The position numbers were made by a program, and so were the translations under genes. From Thalassospira profundimaris (GTDB taxonomy: Bacteria > Pseudomonadota > Alphaproteobacteria > Rhodospirillales > Thalassospiraceae): a DNA stretch of 64,000 nucleotides. Shown here in pieces: positions 7,494 through 16,448 of the stretch. Location: the NCBI RefSeq assembly GCF_003326795.1, contig NZ_JPWI01000008.1, positions 124,001 through 188,000 on the forward strand, read 5' to 3'. The notes under the pieces are model-generated. The model was not told the origin of the DNA. It made no database searches and was given only the letters and a program-made list of their open reading frames with translations. The stretch's first letter is position 1, and each line of letters begins with the position of its first letter.

Positions 7494-10400
7494 GTGGCGA
7501 ACTATCAGGAAAGTGCGCGGGAATTTGAAAAGCGCTGGCAGGATTACTGGCGGGAAAACGATACCTATCGTACCCCGAACCCGGGCGATGCCGATTTTGA
7601 CGCGTCCAAAAAGAAAAGCGTCATCCTTGATATGTTCCCTTATCCAAGTGGGGTTGGCCTGCATATCGGTCACCCGCTTGGCTATATCGCGACCGACGTA
7701 AAGGCGCGGTTCGAACGCATGCGTGGCTATAACGTTCTGCATTCCATGGGCTTTGATGCCTTTGGCCTGCCCGCAGAACAGTTCGCGATCCAGACCGGTC
7801 AGCATCCGCGCATCACGACCGAAGCCAATATCGACAATATGCTGCGCCAGTTGCAGGTGATCGGCCTTGGCCATGATCCGCATCGTCGTTTTGCCACCAC
7901 CGATGTCGACTATTACAAATGGACGCAGTGGATTTTCCTGCAGCTGTTTAACAGCTTCTATGATCCGACTGTTGAATGGAAAGGCCCGCAGGGTCAGACC
8001 ATTTCCGGCCGTGCCCGCCCGATTGCCGAGCTGCGCCCGTTGCTTGAAAGTGGTGCGTGGTTGCTGGACGAAGATGGCGTGCCGCAGCCCAAAGCCGTGA
8101 TCGGCGAAGGTGTTAAGGCCGAAGGCAAGGAAATCGACCGTGCGATTGATCGCGGGCGTCTGGCCTATGTCGATGAAGTTCCGGTCAACTGGTGCCCGAT
8201 GCTGGGTACGGTTCTGTCGAACGAGGAAGTCACCAACGAAGGCAAGTCCGAACGCGGTGATTACCCGGTTTACAAGCGCCCGCTGAAACAGTGGATGTTG
8301 CGCATTACCGATTATGCCGATCGTCTGGTGGCCGATCTTGAAGGGCTGGATTGGCCAAACGGTGTTGTTGAAATGCAGAAGGGCTGGATTGGCCGTTCTG
8401 TTGGCGCGCGTGTCAATTTCCCGGTCAAACTTTCGAACGGTTCTGAAGACAAGATTGCCGTTTACACCACCCGCCCGGACACGATTTTCGGTGCGACCTA
8501 TATGGTTCTGGCACCCGAACATCCGCTGGTCGATGCGCTGTGCGCGGACGACAAAAAGGCCGATGTTGCTGCCTATCGTGCGCAGGCGTCCGAGCTTAAG
8601 GCCGTTTCGGCCAAGGATGATGCCGAACGCGAAAAGACCGGTGTGTTCATTGGTGCCCATGCGACCAACCCGGTCACGGGTGAAGAAATCCCGGTCTGGA
8701 TTGCCGATTATGTCCTGATGGGCTATGGCACCGGCGCGATCATGGCGGTTCCGGCTGGCGATCAGCGCGACTTTGAATTTGCCCATAAATTCGGCCTGCC
8801 GATCAAGGCAACCACCAAGCCGTCTGATAGCTGGCTTAAGGACAATGCGCCGGCGGATGCGGGTGAATTGGATGCGCAAGCGTTGCTCGCACGCTATGAA
8901 GCAGAGCCGGGCAGCTTCAAGGTTGCCCAGACCGAAATTGGCGAGACGATCAATTCCTCCAATGACGAGGTTTCAATCAACGGTCTTTCGACCCCCGATG
9001 CCAAGGCCAAAATCATCGACTGGATGGAAGGCAAGGGCATTGGTCGTGGTCGTGTGCAGTATAAACTGCGCGACTGGCTGTTCTCGCGTCAGCGGTACTG
9101 GGGCGAGCCGTTCCCTGTTCTGTTTGATAAGGAAACCGATCAGGTTCACGGCATTGCGCAGGCGGCCTTGCCCGTTGTTCTGCCCGAAATGACCGATTTC
9201 AAACCGCAATCGAACGAAGACCCCAATTCCGAGCCAGAACCGCCACTGGCGCGCGCCAAGGAATGGATGGAAGTCACCGGGATTGTTCTTTCAGATGGTT
9301 CGGTTCTTCCGGTGGATGCTGCGGTCGGCTCAAAATACGCCCATGATGGTGCAGATTACGAAGTACGCGCGTTCAAACGCGATGCCAACTCCATGCCGAA
9401 CTGGGCGGGGTCTTGCTGGTATTATCTGCGCTATTTCGATGCCAGAAATGATGTGAAATTTGCCTCCGACGATGCGGCTGCCTATTGGGCAAATAGTACG
9501 GACAAGGATGGCAAGGCGCTTCCGGGCGCGGTTGACCTTTATGTTGGCGGGGCGGAACACGCGGTTCTTCACCTGCTGTATTCGCGCTTCTGGCACAAGG
9601 TTCTGTTTGATCTTGGCTATGTCGGAACCCCTGAGCCGTTCCAGAAACTGTTTAACCAGGGCATGATTACGGCCGATGCCTATACCGATGCGCGTGGCGT
9701 TTATGTCGATATCCATGATGTTGAAATGCGCGATGTTGACGGCAAAAAGGCACCGTTCAACGCCAAAACCAACGAGGCCCTGATTACGGTTCCGGGCAAG
9801 ATGGGCAAGCGTTACAAGAACGGTATCCCGCCCGAGGAAATCTGCGACCAGTACACCATCGATACGTTCAGAACGTACGAGATGTATATGGGGCCGCTTG
9901 ACAGCTCCAAGCCATGGCAGTCCGATGCCATTGTCGGCATGATGCGTTTCCTGTCCAACGTCTGGAAAGTCACGACCCAGATGGAACGGACCGATAACGT
10001 TGATGGCAAGATCGAAACGCTTCTGCACAAGACCATTGCCAAGGTCACCGGCGATATTGCCGATCTTCGCCTTAACACGGCGATTGCGGCATTGATCGAA
10101 CTGACCAATGCGCTGACCAAGCAGAATGCGGTTCATGATGACCATGCCAAGGCATTGGCCCTGATGGTTGCTCCGTTTGCCCCGCATCTGGGTGAAGAGC
10201 TGATGAGCCGGATGGCAGCCGATGAATTCGGGACCAGGAAGTCGGTGATCAGGTTCGACTGGCCGGAATACGATGCCGAGAAGGCCAAGGATGACGAGTT
10301 CGAAGTCCCGGTTCAGGTCAATGGCAAGAAACGCGGTTCCGTCATGGTGGCAGCCGATGCCGATCAGGCAACGGTTGAAGCCCTTGCCAAGGCAGACGAA

Positions 10401-10496
10401 AACGTTGCCCGTCATATTGAAGGCAAAGAGATCGTCAAGGTGATCTACATCGCCAAGCCGACCCCGAAGCTGGTCAATATTGTTGTGAAGGGCTAA
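7494..10496 (+). CDS. leuS: Leucyl-tRNA synthetase, long actinobacterial-like type
   Basis: Charges tRNA-Leu with leucine in the cytoplasm. HIGH is at residues 57-60 (GLHIGHPLGYIATDVKARFE) and the CP1 editing domain shows TTRPDTIFGATYM and MAVPAGDQRDFEFA. The KMSKS loop is altered to K769-M-G-K-R773. At 1000 residues it is longer than the usual 860-880. The blocks around HIGH and the sequence MGPLDSSKPW after the KMSKS loop read like actinobacterial LeuRS rather than the proteobacterial form, which has HMGHVRNYT at HIGH. The start is GTG at 7494 with AGGAG 10 nt upstream. The gene is monocistronic with a terminator at 10525. Confidence in function is high; origin by transfer is inferred. Confidence 0.93.
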   Translation: MANYQESAREFEKRWQDYWRENDTYRTPNPGDADFDASKKKSVILDMFPYPSGVGLHIGHPLGYIATDVKARFERMRGYNVLHSMGFDAFGLPAEQFAIQTGQHPRITTEANIDNMLRQLQVIGLGHDPHRRFATTDVDYYKWTQWIFLQLFNSFYDPTVEWKGPQGQTISGRARPIAELRPLLESGAWLLDEDGVPQPKAVIGEGVKAEGKEIDRAIDRGRLAYVDEVPVNWCPMLGTVLSNEEVTNEGKSERGDYPVYKRPLKQWMLRITDYADRLVADLEGLDWPNGVVEMQKGWIGRSVGARVNFPVKLSNGSEDKIAVYTTRPDTIFGATYMVLAPEHPLVDALCADDKKADVAAYRAQASELKAVSAKDDAEREKTGVFIGAHATNPVTGEEIPVWIADYVLMGYGTGAIMAVPAGDQRDFEFAHKFGLPIKATTKPSDSWLKDNAPADAGELDAQALLARYEAEPGSFKVAQTEIGETINSSNDEVSINGLSTPDAKAKIIDWMEGKGIGRGRVQYKLRDWLFSRQRYWGEPFPVLFDKETDQVHGIAQAALPVVLPEMTDFKPQSNEDPNSEPEPPLARAKEWMEVTGIVLSDGSVLPVDAAVGSKYAHDGADYEVRAFKRDANSMPNWAGSCWYYLRYFDARNDVKFASDDAAAYWANSTDKDGKALPGAVDLYVGGAEHAVLHLLYSRFWHKVLFDLGYVGTPEPFQKLFNQGMITADAYTDARGVYVDIHDVEMRDVDGKKAPFNAKTNEALITVPGKMGKRYKNGIPPEEICDQYTIDTFRTYEMYMGPLDSSKPWQSDAIVGMMRFLSNVWKVTTQMERTDNVDGKIETLLHKTIAKVTGDIADLRLNTAIAALIELTNALTKQNAVHDDHAKALALMVAPFAPHLGEELMSRMAADEFGTRKSVIRFDWPEYDAEKAKDDEFEVPVQVNGKKRGSVMVAADADQATVEALAKADENVARHIEGKEIVKVIYIAKPTPKLVNIVVKG

Positions 10497-10524
10497 GGCC
10501 CGTCGCACATTGATTTTTCAGACA

Positions 10525-10558
10525 GGGCACCAAAAACTTTGGTGCCCCGTTTCTATTT
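10525..10558 (+). terminator. Terminator of leuS
   Basis: A 10-bp stem (GGGCACCAAA with TTTGGTGCCC, 10525-10534 and 10538-10547) with a 3-nt loop is followed by CGTTTCTATTT. It begins 28 bp after the leuS stop. Confidence 0.75.
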
Positions 10559-10629
10559 GATCTCGATTATTGACGGTTGGACGGGGGCTGGCTAGAAGTC
10601 AGTTCAGCATATCTTGTAAGGGTTGAGCA

Positions 10630-11919
10630 ATGAGCCACGGGCGTAAGGTTTCAGTTATCGGTTTGGGCTATGTCGGATTGCCGGTTGCAGTTGCATTCGG
10701 GACCGCGACAGGGCGAACTGTTGCCTTTGACATTAACAAGACACGCATTGCGCAGCTCAAAGCCGGGCATGATGCGACGGGCGAAGTCGATGATCATGAG
10801 CTTGCCGCTGCGGACCTGTTATTGACTGCAGATCCGCAAGATCTGCGTGCGGCGGATTTCCATATTGTGACGGTCCCGACCCCGATTGACAGCTCAAACC
10901 GTCCGGACCTTTCCCCGCTTCGTTCCGCATCAAAAACCGTTGGCGCCATCCTTAAAAAGGGCGACATCGTTGTCTATGAAAGCACGGTCTATCCGGGGGC
11001 GACCGAAGAAGAATGCGTTCCGATCCTTGAAGAACTTTCTGGTCTGAAAGCCGGATCTGATTTTACGGTCGGTTATTCGCCAGAACGCATCAATCCGGGT
11101 GATCGCGAACATCGCTTCACCACGATTACCAAGGTCGTATCGGGTCAGGATCAGGCGACCCTTGATATTGTTGCCGATGTGTATGGCAGTGTTGTCACCG
11201 CCGGTATTCACAAGGCACCGACGATTAAGGCCGCCGAAGCCGCCAAGGTGATTGAAAACACCCAGCGTGATTTGAATATTGCGCTGATGAATGAATTGTC
11301 CCTGATCTTTGATCGCGCAGGCATTGATACCCGTGATGTGCTTGAAGCCGCCGGGACCAAGTGGAACTTCCTGAAATTCACCCCGGGGCTGGTCGGCGGT
11401 CATTGCATCGGTGTTGATCCCTATTACCTGACCCACAAGTCCGAAGAACTCGGCTATTACCCGCAGGTGGTTCTGGCCGGTCGTCGTGTGAATGACGGGA
11501 TGGGCGAGGTTGTTGCCAATAAAGTGATCCGCGCACTCCTGCGTGAAGGGGCAACCAGGAACCCGACGGTTACCGTCCTTGGCCTCACCTTCAAGGAAGA
11601 TGTTCCTGACATCCGCAATACGCGTGTGATTGATATCATCCGTTCACTTGAAGATGCCGGTATCACGGTACAGGTTCATGATGTTCATGCCGATGCCGAG
11701 GAAGTCACCCATGAGTTTGATGGCCTCAAGCTGTGTGGTGATGCTGATCTGAAACCGGCGGATGCGCTTATTCTTGCGGTATCGCACAAGGAATATGTCG
11801 CCAAGGGCTGGCCTTTGGTTCAGGGTCTTCTGAAAGATGGCAAGGGCTTTGTTGCCGACGTTCGGGCGGTTCTGCCGCGCGATGCGGTTCCGGCCGGTAT
11901 TGACCTTTGGCGTTTGTAA
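10630..11919 (+). CDS. UDP-N-acetyl-hexosamine 6-dehydrogenase (TviB/WbpO-like nucleotide sugar dehydrogenase)
   Basis: It oxidises C6 of a UDP-sugar to the uronic acid with two NAD+. The N-terminal Rossmann domain opens with VSVIGLGYVGLPVAVAFG. The centre carries the YSPERINPGD motif and the catalytic Cys region GGHCIGVDPYYLTHKSEELG. The C-terminal domain has VLGLTFKEDVPDIRNTRV. At 429 residues and with these motifs it fits the TviB/WbpO group (UDP-GlcNAc or UDP-GalNAc to the acid) better than UDP-glucose dehydrogenase; substrate is inferred. AAGGG lies 8 nt before the ATG. It stands at the edge of the polysaccharide locus and probably supplies an acidic sugar for it. Confidence 0.9.
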   Translation: MSHGRKVSVIGLGYVGLPVAVAFGTATGRTVAFDINKTRIAQLKAGHDATGEVDDHELAAADLLLTADPQDLRAADFHIVTVPTPIDSSNRPDLSPLRSASKTVGAILKKGDIVVYESTVYPGATEEECVPILEELSGLKAGSDFTVGYSPERINPGDREHRFTTITKVVSGQDQATLDIVADVYGSVVTAGIHKAPTIKAAEAAKVIENTQRDLNIALMNELSLIFDRAGIDTRDVLEAAGTKWNFLKFTPGLVGGHCIGVDPYYLTHKSEELGYYPQVVLAGRRVNDGMGEVVANKVIRALLREGATRNPTVTVLGLTFKEDVPDIRNTRVIDIIRSLEDAGITVQVHDVHADAEEVTHEFDGLKLCGDADLKPADALILAVSHKEYVAKGWPLVQGLLKDGKGFVADVRAVLPRDAVPAGIDLWRL

Positions 11920-11938
11920 GCCTGTTCAAGACCTTCGC

Positions 11939-12307
11939 TTATTCATCCTGATAAAGATCAAGCGCGCGCTGCAGCTTTCTCGTCAAACCCTTGGCGACGA
12001 TGTGGTGCGCGCTTTTGATATGATCACGAAGATCATCATCCCCAAGTCCGGGCTCGTCATAATGCTGGATCCATTTCATCCCGCGTGATGCCAGATAGGG
12101 GGCAGGGCGCAGCCCCGGCATTTCCTTTAGAACCTCATAGCCGATTTCAGATGTCTTGAAAGTGATGCCAAGCGTCTCGTTTTTGGTCCATCCGGCAATG
12201 GCAAAGACCTTGCCACCAACTTTCCAGACATCGGCACCACCCCACTGAACCACATGGGTGGTTTGGGGCAGGGATTTGCAAAAGGCATTGAACTCATCGC
12301 GGGTCAT
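11939..12307 (-). CDS. MmcQ/YjbR-family protein
   Basis: At 122 residues it has the usual size and pattern of the MmcQ/YjbR family: an N-terminal FNAFCKSLPQTTHVVQWGGA, a beta strand region with VGGKVFAIAGW, and a C-terminal GMKWIQHYDEPGLGDDDL. Family members have a CyaY-like fold and are often called DNA-binding, but their cell role is not established. The gene converges with the sugar dehydrogenase gene, 19 bp apart. It is probably unrelated to the polysaccharide genes around it. Confidence 0.85.
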   Translation of the reverse strand: MTRDEFNAFCKSLPQTTHVVQWGGADVWKVGGKVFAIAGWTKNETLGITFKTSEIGYEVLKEMPGLRPAPYLASRGMKWIQHYDEPGLGDDDLRDHIKSAHHIVAKGLTRKLQRALDLYQDE

Positions 12308-12390
12308 GTGTTTCTGCTCGATCTACTGAATTGGCGTCATTGTGGGATGGTTTGATCACCCTGTGAAGAGGTCAGGTGACTTATTTCATC

Positions 12391-13485
12391 TCACCTCATC
12401 GCATTCCGAATGGTGGATATGATTTCCTTTGTAAAGCGGTCGCGTGTGAAACGGGTTTCACAGACTGAGCGCGCATTTACCCGTACCTGATGGGTTGTAT
12501 CTGCTGAACGGGTCACATCGATGATGGTTTGGGCAAGGTTTTCTGGGCTATTTGGCCTGCAAAGCCAACCGGTTTGGCCATGGATGACAAATTCCGGAAG
12601 GGTTGCGATGCCACTTGTAATCACCGGAATACCCGCAGCCATGGCTTCGAGCACAACAAGCGGCTGTGCTTCGTTTGCGTAGTTGGTGGGAAAGACGAAC
12701 AGATCGGTGCTCCGGAACAAAATCTTCCGTTCATGTGCCGTTGCAGGGCCGATATATCGGGTATTGGCATCGATGCCATAGCTGTGCAGTAACTCGCGCA
12801 GCATCGGCGGATTGATGTCGCCAGCTGCCCCGGCAATGGTGAGTTCAAACGCGACGTCCTGATTATCAAGAAGAGCACATGCTGCAAGCAGGGTTTCAAG
12901 GCCCTTGGCGCGAAACAGGTTGGACAGCCACAATATCCGCAAGGGTATCCGGGGCTTCCAGTGCTCGGATACGGGCTTGGCGAAGGCATCATCATCAAGG
13001 CAATTGGCAATGATGGTGCTTGCGCAATTCAGACCGGTGATTTCTGAACGCAGTGTTTCGCCAAGAAGGATGACGGTTTGGTCGGAGAAGACCCCTTTCT
13101 GGAACCATGCGGAAAAACGCGTTTGTCGCATTGCGGGTAACCCGCGCCCATGCAGGTGGATGATGGCCGGAACCTGAAACAGTTTGGTAATCAGGACATA
13201 AAGGCTGTCGCGGTAGTAGGCCGCACCACGTGGTGCAAAGCATATGTAAAATGCCCGGCTGGCAGGCAGGGCGCAGATCAGGCGAAGCGCCAGCCATATG
13301 GCATGAAAAACTTTGCCAAAGGTCGGGCGACCGATATCGGACAAATCCTTTGAAAAATGCATCTCGATGACATGAAGATCGAACACCCGTGACAGGGCGT
13401 CGATGGCATGCCGGTTCATTTTCGCAGCCCCATGCATGGGGGGCGGGAGTTGTACCATGGCGATAATCTTGGCGCGCTTGCTCAT
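12391..13485 (-). CDS. Glycosyltransferase family 4 (GT-B), last gene of leftward EPS arm
   Basis: The protein has 364 residues from the ATG at 13485, which overlaps the preceding stop by 4 bp (ATGA). An N-terminal acceptor-binding domain (AMVQLPPPMHGAAKMN) precedes a GT1/GT4 donor-binding domain from about residue 185, with PLRILWLSNLFRAKGLETLL. The EX7E-like region holds NEAQPLVVLEAMAAGIPVI. It should transfer a sugar from a nucleotide donor to a lipid-linked glycan at the inner face of the membrane. Donor and linkage cannot be told. It is the last of a tightly packed seven-gene leftward run. Confidence 0.88.
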   Translation of the reverse strand: MSKRAKIIAMVQLPPPMHGAAKMNRHAIDALSRVFDLHVIEMHFSKDLSDIGRPTFGKVFHAIWLALRLICALPASRAFYICFAPRGAAYYRDSLYVLITKLFQVPAIIHLHGRGLPAMRQTRFSAWFQKGVFSDQTVILLGETLRSEITGLNCASTIIANCLDDDAFAKPVSEHWKPRIPLRILWLSNLFRAKGLETLLAACALLDNQDVAFELTIAGAAGDINPPMLRELLHSYGIDANTRYIGPATAHERKILFRSTDLFVFPTNYANEAQPLVVLEAMAAGIPVITSGIATLPEFVIHGQTGWLCRPNSPENLAQTIIDVTRSADTTHQVRVNARSVCETRFTRDRFTKEIISTIRNAMR

Positions 13486-14225
13486 GCGTTTGTTCCGCCC
13501 CGTCTTTTGCGAAAACGTGCAAGCAGCAACCACAGAGAGCTGGCTATTTCCGGGCGATATTGATCAAGAACCTTGCGTCGCGTGGCGTCATAAATATCCG
13601 GTTCAATGGTGGCGAAATAGCGCCCCGTCGGATCGAGGTTGCGACTGATCAGGGGCGCAGTTAATTGCCGCAAGGTCGCACCGGCATGGATGCTTGCGCG
13701 CAGATAGAATTCAAGATCAATGCAACAGCGAAGATCGGTGGCGTATCCGCCTGCTTTGGTCCAGACGCGACGGTGAAAGGCGAGGGACGAATGATGCAGG
13801 CGATTGCCAAGATACAAGCGCGCTGGATTAATCTTGCGGAGGCGCGCGTTGAACAGGGTGTTTCGATCCGTCAGAGAGCGCGCAAAAACAAGGTCTTCAG
13901 GATATTTGGCAAGAATGTCTGCCTGTTGTGCCAATCTGTCGGGAAGCGAAATGTCATCAATGTCCTGAATGGCAATCAGGTCTGTCGAGCTGTTTTCAAT
14001 GGCAAGGTTAAGCGCCGCACCCCGCCCGATCCGTGCAGAGGTGATCAGCTTGAAACGATGATCCTTTGCAAGGTCCTCAGGCAGTGCTACAGGGCAATCT
14101 GATCCATCATCAACAAGAATAGCACGATCAATCGGCCGAAGGACAGATTGCAGGTTGTCGGCCCAGGATCGCAGAAAGCCCTCGCCATTATAAACCGTTG
14201 TGACGACGGTGATCGCGTCAGACAT
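13482..14225 (-). CDS. Glycosyltransferase family 2
   Basis: This 247-residue GT-A enzyme opens with ITVVTTVYNGEGFLRSWADN. It has the AILVDDGSDC nucleotide-binding segment and the metal-binding block LIAIQDIDDISLPDRL in place of the usual DxD. It should transfer one sugar during assembly of the lipid-linked repeat unit. The gene overlaps its upstream neighbour by 8 bp and its downstream neighbour by 4 bp, so the three are co-translated. No membrane segment is clear. Donor specificity is unknown. Confidence 0.88.
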   Translation of the reverse strand: MSDAITVVTTVYNGEGFLRSWADNLQSVLRPIDRAILVDDGSDCPVALPEDLAKDHRFKLITSARIGRGAALNLAIENSSTDLIAIQDIDDISLPDRLAQQADILAKYPEDLVFARSLTDRNTLFNARLRKINPARLYLGNRLHHSSLAFHRRVWTKAGGYATDLRCCIDLEFYLRASIHAGATLRQLTAPLISRNLDPTGRYFATIEPDIYDATRRKVLDQYRPEIASSLWLLLARFRKRRGGTNA

Positions 14226-15720
14226 GGCGCGTCTCCCAACGGATCGAAAGTTTTGCCAGATTGCAACCCGGCGCCGTTATGCGCTGCGCAGGTCCGGCAG
14301 CCGTGTAGGTATCGTTTTGATCAATCGAAATGGGGTGATCGCAGTGAATTCGGACACCCAGCCTTGCAACAAAAAGCTCATGATCTGAAATACGGGCAAG
14401 GCCCAGCTCGCCGTTGAATAACAATCGAAACAGGTCGGGTTTCCCGGAAACAGGGTCGGGACAGCAATCCGTGATGCAGATTTCGTCATCGGCAAAGGTG
14501 AGGGTTCGGGACCCCTGTTTTCCGGCAAGGGAGAATTGTATTCGGACTTCCGTTTTGGAAACGCGTTGGGCCTTCTGGAATAGGCCGACCTGTCCGTCGG
14601 AGGCCATCGGTAACGGGGTGGACGTGGGGGTATAAAGGCTTTGCTGATCCGTTTCCCCACCCGTCGGGGGCAGAAGCAATATCGCATCCTGCCCATGCCC
14701 GGCGATAATGACGGGCGATGATGAAACGTCGAAGGACTGCTTTCCAACAAGGGCCATTTGGACGTGATAGGATTGGGTGGTTTTCAGAAATATCAGTTGT
14801 GACTGAATGGATTGCCCGGCTGGCGAATCAGCGGGTTTGAGGGTCGCTGCCCGGTGTAACCAGTATCCTGCAAAGGCCAGATAGTCATCATGGCGGTTAT
14901 AGCTGTACCAGCCCGGTGTTTGCGGGTTCGCCGGGCCCGGATTTTCAGGTAATGGCCTTGCCGTCAGAAGATTGAGCGGCATTGTGCCAGCATTGAGGAT
15001 GGCTTCTTCAAGTCGATAAAGGACGGCTTCCGCCTGTGGGGAGAACCCGTGTTTCATCAGAACATAAAGCGCGCAAACAGCGCCAAAGCTTTGTCCTGCA
15101 CCACGCCCCAGCAAATTGGCATAACCATGATCCCCAACCAGTGCGGCGATCAATCCGGTTGCATTTGACGCAATGACCCGATCAGAAGGGGTCGGACTGT
15201 CCGAAAACAGGGCTGCGCAAAATGCGTGATATTGCGCTGAAAAGCATCCGGGGCGGTCAAGGAAAACGGGTGAACGCCAGTAACGATAACGAATGAAACC
15301 CGTATGCAGAAGTCCAAGCAATTTGTTGAAAAAGCTGGAAGCTTTTGCCTGATGGTTCCCTAGCCCAAGGATTTGCCAGTTCGCGACGTCAGGGGCCAGA
15401 TTGCGCGCGTTTTTAAGGATGCTGTTACGGGTTTCTTTGCTTAAGCCGGGAATGGCGAGCAGGGCATATTTGATGAATTCGCGATGATATGTCCGATCTG
15501 GAACTTCTGCGATCAGGGCATCAAATGCGCGATTTATGTTCTTCTTGTAGCGATGCGCATCAAGCTCCGTCCAGAGGGCGCATGCAAAACCCTTTGCGTA
15601 AAACTCCGGGAGCGGGAAATTGCCATCGCGGGTCTGCCGGTCTGCAAGGTCATCGGCGATGATCCGCGCCAGTCTGTTGCACCGCCGGGTGATATCATCT
15701 GGGGTTAGCGGAAGTGACAT
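14218..15720 (-). CDS. Unknown protein of the polysaccharide cluster, possibly alpha/alpha-toroid
   Basis: This 500-residue protein is not recognised. The N-terminal 300 residues are helical with repeated hydrophobic helices (DGNFPLPEFYAKGFACALW, then DDYLAFAGYWLHRAATL), like the alpha/alpha-barrel of polysaccharide lyases or unsaturated glycuronyl hydrolases. The last 170 residues look beta-rich. That two-part layout recalls heparinase-type lyases, but I cannot place the catalytic residues. There is no signal peptide, so it should be cytoplasmic. A strong GGAGGT precedes the ATG at 15720, and the gene overlaps its neighbours on both sides. A role in trimming or modifying the glycan is inference. 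Confidence 0.75.
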   Translation of the reverse strand: MSLPLTPDDITRRCNRLARIIADDLADRQTRDGNFPLPEFYAKGFACALWTELDAHRYKKNINRAFDALIAEVPDRTYHREFIKYALLAIPGLSKETRNSILKNARNLAPDVANWQILGLGNHQAKASSFFNKLLGLLHTGFIRYRYWRSPVFLDRPGCFSAQYHAFCAALFSDSPTPSDRVIASNATGLIAALVGDHGYANLLGRGAGQSFGAVCALYVLMKHGFSPQAEAVLYRLEEAILNAGTMPLNLLTARPLPENPGPANPQTPGWYSYNRHDDYLAFAGYWLHRAATLKPADSPAGQSIQSQLIFLKTTQSYHVQMALVGKQSFDVSSSPVIIAGHGQDAILLLPPTGGETDQQSLYTPTSTPLPMASDGQVGLFQKAQRVSKTEVRIQFSLAGKQGSRTLTFADDEICITDCCPDPVSGKPDLFRLLFNGELGLARISDHELFVARLGVRIHCDHPISIDQNDTYTAAGPAQRITAPGCNLAKLSIRWETRHV

Positions 15721-16448
15721 GTGACCTCCAGCGACAGGGACTGGCCACGCCTGATTTTATTAAGCGGTATGGCCTGAAATTCGGGCCAGTTTCGCCCCAT
15801 CCGTTCGCGAAGACGCCACAGGAAATTGCGTGTCGGACCGAAATGCCAAAGCAGCCGGGCAAGGCAATCGGGAGCTGAGAGGGTGAAAAACCGATTGGCC
15901 CAGCGCAGCCAGACATGATCAACCGGTTCCAGTGGTAGCAACCGGGCATGAATGATCCAGTGATCATCGCGATCCCGCAGGTAAAGATACGGCGCAAATC
16001 GTTCCGCGCCATCGGCAGTTTTGAGGGTGACCAACACGTGCTTGCCTGATGTGCTGGTCAGTTGAGCGTGATCAACGGAATGAAGACGGTATTTATCACT
16101 ATTGGTGTGCCGGTATTTTTTGTCGGCGATCACGCCATGGTCGATACCCTGCCTGTCAAAGACAAGGCGGACGACAGCATCCTGAAGGGCGATGTCATCA
16201 AGTGCGGTAAATCGGGCCTGAATGCTGAGGACGTCAGGTTCAATCAGTCTTGTTTCCAGATCGATCTTGAGACGTCCGCCTGCAAGATGCCAGACGCCGT
16301 CCGTCTGGTGTGCATTGCGCGCGATATCCGTCAGGGTGACAAAGGAATGACGGTCAGAGCATTCAACGCCCCAATTCGAAAACCTGACATCACCAAATTG
16401 CCCGGTGACCAGTCGATTATTTGCGATCCTGACATCGAGTTTGGTCAT
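15705..16448 (-). CDS. Unknown beta-rich protein of the polysaccharide cluster
   Basis: This 247-residue protein is not recognised. It alternates short polar and hydrophobic stretches like a beta-sandwich (LDVRIANNRLVTGQFGDVRF, then RLKIDLETRLIEPDVLSIQA) and ends in a basic region. There is no signal peptide or membrane segment. Its start overlaps the flippase stop by 4 bp and its end overlaps the next gene by 16 bp. With the following 500-residue protein it may form a pair; the two lie between flippase and glycosyltransferases, so a role in the same glycan is likely. Confidence 0.7.
   Translation of the reverse strand: MTKLDVRIANNRLVTGQFGDVRFSNWGVECSDRHSFVTLTDIARNAHQTDGVWHLAGGRLKIDLETRLIEPDVLSIQARFTALDDIALQDAVVRLVFDRQGIDHGVIADKKYRHTNSDKYRLHSVDHAQLTSTSGKHVLVTLKTADGAERFAPYLYLRDRDDHWIIHARLLPLEPVDHVWLRWANRFFTLSAPDCLARLLWHFGPTRNFLWRLRERMGRNWPEFQAIPLNKIRRGQSLSLEVTCHFR

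Noticed and set aside
7383-8879. Leftward open frame of 498 codons over the leuS 5' half
   Set aside because: Antisense shadow of leuS in GC-rich DNA; no recognisable protein features.
9330-10508. Leftward open frame of 392 codons over the leuS 3' half
   Set aside because: Again antisense to conserved leuS domains; no ribosome-binding site or family motif.
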